64,000 nucleotides of DNA, taken from contig CBDCNH010000011.1 of assembly GCA_965219015.1 (NCBI GenBank), forward strand, positions 1,088,486 through 1,152,485. The letters run 5' to 3'. This DNA comes from CBDCNH01 sp965219015 (lineage in GTDB: Bacteria > Pseudomonadota > Alphaproteobacteria > Rhodobacterales > Rhodobacteraceae). Shown here piece by piece: positions 58,563 to 64,000 of this stretch; positions within the stretch are counted from its first letter, which is position 1; each line of letters starts with the position of its first letter. The translations under genes and the position numbers were made by a program. The notes beneath the pieces are model-generated. The model was not told the DNA's origin. It worked only from the letters and a program-made list of their open reading frames with translations, and did not search any database.

Positions 58563-59062
58563 ATCGTCGGGTCGTGCGGCTGTGGGCGGAACATGCGCGC
58601 GAGCACGCCGTCATGCTGGACGAACTGTCCGAAGAGCGCCGCCGCCGAGTGCAGGCCGACGAGCACGAGGAGCACGGTCGTGAACACGCTGTGCAGGTTC
58701 CCGAAGGTCTCGGACCGCCCGAACCACGCCGCGAGCCCGAGAAGCGGCAGCACCGTCACGGTCGCATAGAGCAGGAAGTGGTTGGTCCGCGCGGCGATGC
58801 GCTGGATCTGCGGGTCCGATTGCGGCGGCGGCGGCACGCCGTGCTCCTGACGGACCCAGAAGCGTCGGACGATCAGCAGCAGGATCAGGAGGCCGAACAT
58901 CATGTGGAAAATGGCACCGAGCGAGAACGTCCAGACCTTCGTCTCGATCCCGGTGTCGAAGGCGGCGCTCATCGCGTCGTGGAACAGGAATTGTCCGACC
59001 ACGAGGACGAACACCGTCCAATGCAACGCGATCTGTCCGCGCGAGTATCCGGCGACTGCCAT
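58559..59062 (-). CDS. Cytochrome b561 family protein
   Basis: A 167-residue four-helix membrane protein. Candidate haem-ligand His residues are in IALHWTVF, GAIFHMMFG and GLHSAAALF, spread over the helices as in prokaryotic b561. Such proteins pass electrons from quinol to periplasmic acceptors, for example superoxide in the CybB case. A TTAACCAT motif lies 14 bases before the ATG. Confidence 0.88.
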   Translation of the reverse strand: MAVAGYSRGQIALHWTVFVLVVGQFLFHDAMSAAFDTGIETKVWTFSLGAIFHMMFGLLILLLIVRRFWVRQEHGVPPPPQSDPQIQRIAARTNHFLLYATVTVLPLLGLAAWFGRSETFGNLHSVFTTVLLVLVGLHSAAALFGQFVQHDGVLARMFRPQPHDPTI

Positions 59063-59075
59063 TCTCTAGCCCCTG

Positions 59076-59083
59076 ATGGTTAA
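59076..59083 (-). promoter_or_regulatory. CtrA-type half-site upstream of cytochrome b561
   Basis: TTAACCAT on the minus strand, a motif associated with CtrA half-sites in alphaproteobacteria. TTAA is rare in this GC-rich sequence. Confidence 0.3.
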
Positions 59084-59135
59084 GCGGCGGTCACGGTAGC
59101 AGCGAGCCTCGCACCGGCAAGCGGGGCCGGGTGCG

Positions 59136-59435
59136 TCAAATAGGCTGCTTCGGGCAGGTCAGTCGGGCCCGGATCTCGCCCGAGTCGCCCTTCACCGTGG
59201 CCGGCACGACGCGGCAGCCGGTCGCCTCCTCCATGACGAGGACGAGCGTCGCGGTGAGGCCGTAGCGCTCCTTGCGGGTCGCATAGCCGAGCCGGATCGC
59301 CTCCGCGACATTGCCCTTGCGATAGACCGCGAAGTCGCGGCCATCGCGCGTCACGCGCGTCTCGACGGCCCCGAAGAACCCGGGCGCGGGCGAGGCGCAG
59401 CCGGCGAGCAGGAAAGCGAGGAGAACAAGGCGCAT
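59136..59435 (-). CDS. Small lipoprotein of unknown function
   Basis: A 99-residue protein with signal peptide MRLVLLAFLLAGC; the LAGC lipobox puts the lipidated Cys at residue 13. The mature part is a compact beta-rich domain (FAVYRKGNVAEAIRLG, ATLVLVMEEATGCRVVP) with two further Cys that may form a disulfide. ATG 59435, preceded by GGAG, is chosen over an upstream TTG. A full CtrA-type box lies about 37 bases upstream. Confidence 0.78.
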   Translation of the reverse strand: MRLVLLAFLLAGCASPAPGFFGAVETRVTRDGRDFAVYRKGNVAEAIRLGYATRKERYGLTATLVLVMEEATGCRVVPATVKGDSGEIRARLTCPKQPI

Positions 59436-59471
59436 CGGCAGACTCCGTTTCCAAAGCCTTGCTTTCAACGA

Positions 59472-59487
59472 GTTAACCGCGGCTTAA
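59472..59487 (-). promoter_or_regulatory. CtrA-type box TTAA-N7-TTAAC
   Basis: The minus strand reads TTAA-GCCGCGG-TTAAC, a perfect match to the CtrA consensus. It lies in the divergent region between the small lipoprotein (minus) and the entericidin gene (plus). Confidence 0.6.
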
Positions 59488-59498
59488 TCCGCTCGCGC

Positions 59499-59524
59499 GG
59501 AACTCCGTCCCGGAAAGGGACGTT
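59499..59524 (+). promoter_or_regulatory. EcfG-type general-stress promoter of the entericidin gene
   Basis: GGAAC (59499-59503), a 17-base spacer and CGTT (59521-59524): the exact consensus of the alphaproteobacterial EcfG/sigma-T general stress sigma factor. The start codon is 32 bases downstream. Confidence 0.6.
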
Positions 59525-59556
59525 GGACGCGGCAAATTGGCATCAAGGAGATCTCC

Positions 59557-59700
59557 ATGCCCACCACCTTCGTCCGCCTCGCATCGCTTCTCGCGCTTCT
59601 CACCGTCGCCGCTTGCGGGACCGTGGCGGGCGCCGGGCGAGATATCTCCACCGCCGGCGATGCGATCACCGAGCAGAGCAACGACACCGCGTCGCAATGA
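59557..59700 (+). CDS. Entericidin-family lipoprotein
   Basis: A 47-residue lipoprotein: MPTTFVRLASLLALLTVAAC with the Cys at position 20 as lipidation site, then GTVAGAGRDISTAGDAITE, the entericidin A/B core, and a short polar tail. Entericidins are small envelope lipoproteins induced in stress or stationary phase. AAGGAG is 6 bases before the ATG. The gene lies behind an EcfG-type promoter, which fits stress control, and is closed by a 9-bp hairpin. Confidence 0.85.
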   Translation: MPTTFVRLASLLALLTVAACGTVAGAGRDISTAGDAITEQSNDTASQ

Positions 59701-59706
59701 CGCTTC

Positions 59707-59729
59707 GGCCGGGGCGCCGTGCCCCGGCC
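59707..59729. terminator. Bidirectional hairpin between the entericidin gene and lepA
   Basis: GGCCGGGGC-gccgt-GCCCCGGCC: nine perfect GC pairs around a 5-base loop, filling the gap between two convergent genes. No T-run. Confidence 0.6.
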
Positions 59730-61529
59730 CTAGCCGTCCATCTTCAGCGCGTTGATGAAGGCTGTCTGCGGGATCTCGACGCGCCCGAACTGGCGCATCT
59801 TCTTCTTCCCGGCCTTCTGTTTCTCCAGGAGCTTCTTCTTCCGCGTCACGTCCCCGCCGTAGCACTTCGCGGTCACGTCCTTCCGCATTGCCGAGAGCGT
59901 CTCGCGCGCGATGACCCTCCCGCCGATCGCGGCCTGGATCGGGATCTTGAACATGTGCCGCGGGATCAGCTCCTTGAGCTTCTCGACCATCGCCCGCCCG
60001 CGCATCTCGGCCCGGTCGCGGTGGACCATCATCGACAGCGCGTCTACCGGCTCGTCGTTCACCAGCACCGACATCTTGACGAGGAAATCCTCGCGGTAGC
60101 CGAGCATCTGGTAGTCGAAGCTCGCGTAGCCCTTCGTCACCGACTTCAACCGGTCGTAGAAGTCGAACACCACCTCGTTGAGCGGCAGGTCGTAGACCAC
60201 CATCGCGCGAGAGCCGGCATAGGTCAGCTCGAGCTGGATGCCGCGGCGGTCCTGGCAGAGCTTCAGCACGTCGCCGAGGTACTCGTCGGGCACCAGGATC
60301 GTCGCCTTGATCCGCGGCTCCTCGATATGGTCGACATGGGTCAGGTCCGGCATGTCGGCGGGGTTGTGCAGGTCGAGTTCGGTCCCGTCGCGCATGACGA
60401 CGTGATAGACCACCGACGGCGCCGTGGTGATGAGGTCGATGTCGTACTCGCGCTCGAGCCGGTCGCGGATCACCTCGAGGTGCAAAAGTCCGAGGAAGCC
60501 GCAACGGAACCCGAAGCCGAGCGCCGCCGAGGTCTCCATCTCGAAGCTGAACGAGGCGTCGTTGAGCGCGAGCTTGTCGATGGCGTCGCGCAGCGCCTCG
60601 AAGTCCGAGGCGTCGACCGGGAAGAGCCCGCAGAACACCACCTGCATCGCCGGCTTGAAGCCCGGCAGCGGCGTCTCGGTGCCCTTGCGCTCGGTGGTGA
60701 TGGTGTCGCCGACGCGGGTGTCGCGGACCTGCTTGATCGAGGCGGTGAGCACGCCGATCTCGCCGGGCCCCAGCGCCTCGATGTCGTGCATCGAGGGCGT
60801 GAGCACCGCGAGCTTCTCGACGCCGTAGAGCGCGCCCGTCTGCATCATGCGGATGCGGTCGCCCTTGCGGAGCACGCCGTCGATGATCCGCACCAGCACC
60901 ACGACGCCGAGATAGGCGTCGTACCAGCTGTCCACGAGCATCGCCTTCAGGGGCGCGTCGCGGTCGCCCTTCGGGGCCGGCAGGCGCGTGACGATGGCCT
61001 CGAGCACCTCCGGGATGCCGAGGCCGGACTTGGCGCTGATCGGGATGGCGTCGGAGGCGTCGATGCCGATGACGTCCTCGATCTGCTCCTTCACGCGTTC
61101 GGGCTCGGCGGCGGGCAGGTCGATCTTGTTCAGCACCGGCACGATCTCGTGGCCGGCGTCGATCGCCTGGTAGACGTTGGCGAGCGTCTGCGCCTCGACC
61201 CCCTGGCTCGCATCCACGACGAGGAGCGAGCCCTCGACCGCGCGCATCGACCGGCTGACCTCGTAGCCGAAGTCGACGTGGCCCGGCGTGTCGATGAGGT
61301 TGAGCACGTAGGTATGCCCGTCGCGCGCGGGATACTCGATACGGACGGTGTTGGCCTTGATCGTGATGCCCCGTTCGCGCTCGATGTCCATGCTGTCGAG
61401 CATCTGCTCGCGCATGTCGCGCGCGGCGACCGTCCCGGTCAGCTGGATCAACCGATCCGCGAGCGTGGACTTGCCGTGGTCGATATGCGCCACGATGGAA
61501 AAGTTGCGGATGCGGGAGGGGTCTGTCAT
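59730..61529 (-). CDS. lepA: Elongation factor 4 (LepA)
   Basis: A 599-residue translational GTPase, full family length. G motifs: AHIDHGKST (G1), GITIKA (G2), DTPGHVDF (G3), NKIDLP (G4), SAK (G5). The LepA-specific C-terminus is present ([20 protein letters not shown]). LepA acts on stalled or mis-translocated ribosomes and in initiation. ATG 61527-61529 is fixed by family start [19 protein letters not shown]. No Shine-Dalgarno is visible and the -10 is 6 bases away, suggesting a leaderless mRNA. Confidence 0.98.
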   Translation of the reverse strand: MTDPSRIRNFSIVAHIDHGKSTLADRLIQLTGTVAARDMREQMLDSMDIERERGITIKANTVRIEYPARDGHTYVLNLIDTPGHVDFGYEVSRSMRAVEGSLLVVDASQGVEAQTLANVYQAIDAGHEIVPVLNKIDLPAAEPERVKEQIEDVIGIDASDAIPISAKSGLGIPEVLEAIVTRLPAPKGDRDAPLKAMLVDSWYDAYLGVVVLVRIIDGVLRKGDRIRMMQTGALYGVEKLAVLTPSMHDIEALGPGEIGVLTASIKQVRDTRVGDTITTERKGTETPLPGFKPAMQVVFCGLFPVDASDFEALRDAIDKLALNDASFSFEMETSAALGFGFRCGFLGLLHLEVIRDRLEREYDIDLITTAPSVVYHVVMRDGTELDLHNPADMPDLTHVDHIEEPRIKATILVPDEYLGDVLKLCQDRRGIQLELTYAGSRAMVVYDLPLNEVVFDFYDRLKSVTKGYASFDYQMLGYREDFLVKMSVLVNDEPVDALSMMVHRDRAEMRGRAMVEKLKELIPRHMFKIPIQAAIGGRVIARETLSAMRKDVTAKCYGGDVTRKKKLLEKQKAGKKKMRQFGRVEIPQTAFINALKMDG

Positions 61530-61535
61530 CGCGCG

Positions 61536-61564
61536 GATATGATCGGGAACGGCGAGACGGTCAA
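61536..61564 (-). promoter_or_regulatory. lepA promoter (probably leaderless start)
   Basis: Minus-strand TTGACC (61559-61564) and CATATC (61536-61541), 17-bp spacing. The expected start site falls on the A of the lepA ATG. Confidence 0.55.
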
Positions 61565-61585
61565 GCTGCGCCTCCCCCCGGCCGA

Positions 61586-61613
61586 TTGCAGCCAGCGGTC
61601 GATCGGCTAGACT
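61586..61613 (+). promoter_or_regulatory. Promoter of the small lipoprotein gene at 61.6 kb
   Basis: TTGCAG (61586-61591) and TAGACT (61608-61613) with a 16-bp spacer, divergent from lepA. Confidence 0.5.
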
Positions 61614-61647
61614 GTCGTCTCGAACAAGGCGTTCACGAGGCAGACGG

Positions 61648-61953
61648 ATGCGGCGAACGATGACCATTGTGGCGCTTGTGGCGGCGTCGCTTGCGGGCTG
61701 CACGGCGGCGCCCGAGGACGGGCCGGTCGGCCGGGCGTGCCTCGCCGGCGGCCGCACGACGAGCCGTGCGCTCTGCGGCTGCATCCAGTCCGTCGCGTCG
61801 GCACGGCTGAGCGCGTCCGACCAGCGGCTCGCAGCCACGTTCTTCAAGGATCCGCACCGCGCGCAGGTCGTCCGGCAGTCGGGCCGGAACTCGGCGTTCT
61901 GGGAGCGCTACAAGTCGTTCGGGAGCCAGGCCGAGGCGCGCTGCACCGGCTGA
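61648..61953 (+). CDS. Small cysteine-containing lipoprotein
   Basis: A 101-residue protein with signal peptide [18 protein letters not shown] and a lipobox Cys at 18. The mature domain has four further Cys (GRACLAG, ALCGCIQ, ARCTG) and the block [25 protein letters not shown] recall similar short lipoproteins from Rhodobacterales genomes, without known function. The stop is 3 bases from the convergent rpmB stop. Confidence 0.8.
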   Translation: MRRTMTIVALVAASLAGCTAAPEDGPVGRACLAGGRTTSRALCGCIQSVASARLSASDQRLAATFFKDPHRAQVVRQSGRNSAFWERYKSFGSQAEARCTG

Positions 61954-61956
61954 CGA

Positions 61957-62244
61957 TCAGGCGGGCTTCTGCGCCTTGGCGATGCTCTTCTTGATCTTCA
62001 GCGCCTTCAGCGAAAGCTCGTCGTCCTTGGCGCGCGCGAGAAACCCGTCGAGGCCGCCGCGGTGGTCCACCGAGCGGAGCGCATGCGCCGAGATCTTCAG
62101 CCGGAACGTCTCGCCCAGCGCCTCGGACATCAGCGACACCTCGTTGAGGTTCGGCAGGAACCGCCGCCGCGACTTGTTGTTGGCATGGCTGACGCTGTTG
62201 CCCGACATCGGGCCCTTACCGCTCAATTCGCAGACGCGCGACAT
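61957..62244 (-). CDS. rpmB: 50S ribosomal protein L28
   Basis: A 95-residue ribosomal protein of alphaproteobacterial length. It starts [21 protein letters not shown] and continues [14 protein letters not shown] and [19 protein letters not shown]. It is part of the large subunit near the E-site region. It is transcribed alone from a clear sigma-70 promoter. Confidence 0.98.
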   Translation of the reverse strand: MSRVCELSGKGPMSGNSVSHANNKSRRRFLPNLNEVSLMSEALGETFRLKISAHALRSVDHRGGLDGFLARAKDDELSLKALKIKKSIAKAQKPA

Positions 62245-62277
62245 GTTCGTTCCCCGGCTCTCACGATCGAAGGGAAG

Positions 62278-62306
62278 CGCATACCGAAGCCCCTCCGGCG
62301 CGTCAA
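62278..62306 (-). promoter_or_regulatory. rpmB promoter
   Basis: Minus-strand TTGACG (62301-62306) and TATGCG (62278-62283) with a 17-bp spacer, giving a short leader of about 27 bases before the L28 ATG. Confidence 0.6.
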
Positions 62307-62405
62307 GCGCCCGATGACCGAGCTGTCATGCCCCGTGAGCGCCCCCGGGGCTGTCAGTGCCGGCGCCGCGTGCTAAAAATGGAGCGGTCGTCGACGGAGA
62401 TATCC

Positions 62406-63122
62406 ATGCGCGCTCTCGCCCTCGCGGCACTTCTCCTCGGTGCCGTGCCCGCGGCCGCCGAGACCCGCGCCGACGCGGGCACGTTCGAGTTCTCGATCCG
62501 TGGCCTACGCGCCGGCATCCTCAGCTTCGCGGGTAGCGCGGACGCCAGAAGCTACGCTGTCAAGGGGCGGCTGACGAGCGCCGGGCTCTTCGGCGCCGTC
62601 AGGCACGTGAGCTACGATGCCGAGGCGCGGGGGCGCATCCGCGGCGGTCGATTCGTCCCCGAGCGCTACGCCGAGGCCGCCTCCACCGGCGAGCGCACAT
62701 CCTCGGCGGCGATGGACTACCGGTCAGGCGTGCCGCAAGTCAAGGCGCACATCCCGCCGCAGCCGCCGTCCCCGAACGACGTCGATCCCGCGACGCAAGG
62801 CGGCACGGTCGATCCGCTGACGGCGCTCTATGCCCTCTTGCGCGACGTGCCGGCGGCGGAGGTCTGCACGCTCGATCTTGCCATGTTCGACGGCGCTCGG
62901 GCGAGCCGGATCGCGCTCGGGGCGCCGAAGCCACGCACCGACGGCGCCGTCGACTGCGCGGGCGAGTACCGCCGCGTCGCCGGCTTCTCGGCCAGGGAGA
63001 TGGCCGAGAAGCAGCGGTTTCCCTTCACCGTGACCTACCGGCCGATCGTCGGCGGGGCGATGCGCGTGACCGAGATCGCCACCGATACGCTCTACGGCCG
63101 CGGCCGGCTCGTCCGGCAGTGA
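62406..63122 (+). CDS. DUF3108 family secreted protein
   Basis: A 238-residue protein with signal peptide (MRALALAALLLGAVPAAA, cleavage before ETR). It fits the DUF3108 pattern: FEFSIRGLRAGILSFAG, a TSAGLFGAVRHVSYDAEARG block, VDPLTALYALLRDVP, and a C-terminal strand set ending PIVGGAMRVTEIA. Family members are outer-envelope or periplasmic proteins of unclear role, perhaps lipid- or polysaccharide-related. The ATG 62406 follows GGAGATATCC. It overlaps the hrpB start by 4 bases. Confidence 0.87.
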   Translation: MRALALAALLLGAVPAAAETRADAGTFEFSIRGLRAGILSFAGSADARSYAVKGRLTSAGLFGAVRHVSYDAEARGRIRGGRFVPERYAEAASTGERTSSAAMDYRSGVPQVKAHIPPQPPSPNDVDPATQGGTVDPLTALYALLRDVPAAEVCTLDLAMFDGARASRIALGAPKPRTDGAVDCAGEYRRVAGFSAREMAEKQRFPFTVTYRPIVGGAMRVTEIATDTLYGRGRLVRQ

Positions 63123-64000
63123 TCGCCCCGGCGCTGCCGGTCGAAGCGGTCGTCCCGGAACTCCTCGCCGCCCTCGAACGCGCGGGCCGCGCCGTCCTCG
63201 TGGCGCCGCCCGGGGCGGGCAAGACCACCCGCGTCCCGCTCGCGATGCTGGAGGCCGGGACGCCGGGCCGCATCCTCGTCCTCGAGCCCCGCAGGCTCGC
63301 CGCCCGCGCCGCCGCCGAGCGGATGGCCGCGTCGCTCGGCGAGCGTGCCGGGGGCCGGGTCGGATACCGGATGCGCGGCGCCGCGGCGGTCTCGGCGGCG
63401 ACCCGGATCGAGGTCGTGACCGAGGGCATCCTCACGCGGATGCTGCAGGACGACCCGAGCCTGCCCGGTGTCGGCGCCATCGTGTTCGACGAGTTCCACG
63501 AACGGTCGATCGCCGCCGACCTCGGCCTCGCCTTCGCGCTCGAGGCGCGCGCGGCGCTGCGGCCGGACCTACGGCTCCTGGTGATGTCGGCGACGCTCGA
63601 GGCCGCGCCGGTCGCGGCGCTGATGGGCGGCGCGCCCGTGGTCAGAGCCGAGGGCCGCGCTTTCCCGGTCGAGACGCTCTGGGCGGCCGCGCCGATGGGC
63701 GCGGGCTTCGAGGCGGAGGTTGCGGCGGCGGTGCGGCGGCGCTGGCCCGGGACGCGGGCGACGTGCTCGTGTTCCTTCCCGGCGAAGCGGAGATCCGCCG
63801 CGTGGCGCGGCTCCTCGCAGGCGTCGACGGCGAGGTTCGGCCGCTCTACGGCGCGATGCCGCTCAACCTTCAGCGGGCCGCGATCGCACCGTCCGAAGCC
63901 CGCAAGATCGTGCTCGCAACGTCCATCGCCGAGACCTCTCTGACCATCGAGGGCATCCGCATCGTGGTCGATGCGGGGCGCGCGCGGCGGGCGCGGCACG
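63119..64000 (+). pseudogene. hrpB: HrpB-type DEAH-box ATP-dependent helicase, frameshifted and cut by the window edge
   Basis: The first frame (from 63119) has Walker A APPGAGKTTRVPLAML, LVLEPRRLAARAAAERMA, VTEGILTRML, DEAH-type FDEFHERS and VMSATLEA, all typical of HrpB. Near 63723-63740 homology moves to another frame: it reads on as AALARDAGDVLVFLPGEAEI to LATSIAETSLTIEGIRIVVDAG at the edge. A one-base loss within the repetitive GCGGCGGCGGTGCGGCGGCG tract explains this. The unshifted frame runs about 200 more bases of non-homologous sequence to a stop at 63941-63943. Whether this is a real mutation or a sequencing error cannot be told. The HrpB role in bacteria is poorly defined (RNA helicase). 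Confidence 0.85.

Overview
This window is a chromosomal segment of a high-GC alphaproteobacterium, most likely a member of the Rhodobacterales. Three things suggest this: GC is high throughout (about 70% by eye); the housekeeping genes are of alphaproteobacterial type (class-2 PyrD, MaeB with a phosphotransacetylase tail, LepA, L28, short DUF3072 and entericidin proteins); and a CtrA-type box (TTAA-N7-TTAAC) and an EcfG-type general-stress promoter (GGAAC-N17-CGTT) are present. Genes are packed very tightly, with many ATGA/GTGA overlaps inside operons and convergent neighbours that share a CTAG stop. I saw no rRNA, CRISPR array, transposase, prophage or integrase.

1-12.4 kb is mostly housekeeping and general metabolism. 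It holds a fragment of a probable ABC exporter, an ArnT-like glycosyltransferase directly behind tRNA-Gly(TCC), an SRAP protein, a secreted 5'-nucleotidase, DUF952-pyrD, an operon of two thioesterases and a MATE pump, a MerR regulator followed by a DmdC-like acyl-CoA dehydrogenase, a secreted protein, a GST and a sulfotransferase.

12.4-30.6 kb is a catabolic island for an unidentified sugar, polyol or sugar acid. It has a Gfo/Idh/MocA oxidoreductase, a thiolase, a cupin, three xylose-isomerase-like TIM-barrel proteins, an enolase-superfamily dehydratase, a FadR-type GntR regulator, a 2-hydroxyacid dehydrogenase, a CUT1 ABC importer with two different ATPases and a small membrane subunit, a split Tm-1-like pair (UPF0261 plus a TIM-barrel partner), another cupin and an M24 peptidase-like protein. 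Four TGGT-N3-ACCA-like palindromes in the two divergent promoter regions (17.2 kb and 26.8 kb) look like operators for the GntR regulator and tie the island into one regulon.

30.6-39.2 kb is a second transport and catabolism module. One six-gene operon (binding protein, two permeases, an argininosuccinate-lyase-superfamily enzyme, a MalK-type ATPase and NagB) runs divergently from a 766-residue PIG-L deacetylase. Deacetylase, lyase and GlcN6P deaminase together suggest breakdown of an imported N-acetylglucosamine conjugate. This is the best candidate here for an undescribed pathway.

39.2-64 kb is core metabolism: a Dps-like protein with an export-like N-terminus, FadB, a membrane protein of unknown function, the cdd-deoA-deoB-upp salvage operon, a VOC/bicupin protein, DUF3072, maeB-prpE, a degenerate hybrid kinase paired with a LuxO-like regulator, nadK, glyA, an alpha/beta hydrolase, cytochrome b561, two small lipoproteins, lepA, another lipoprotein, rpmB, a DUF3108 protein and an hrpB helicase gene that carries an apparent -1 frameshift and runs off the end.
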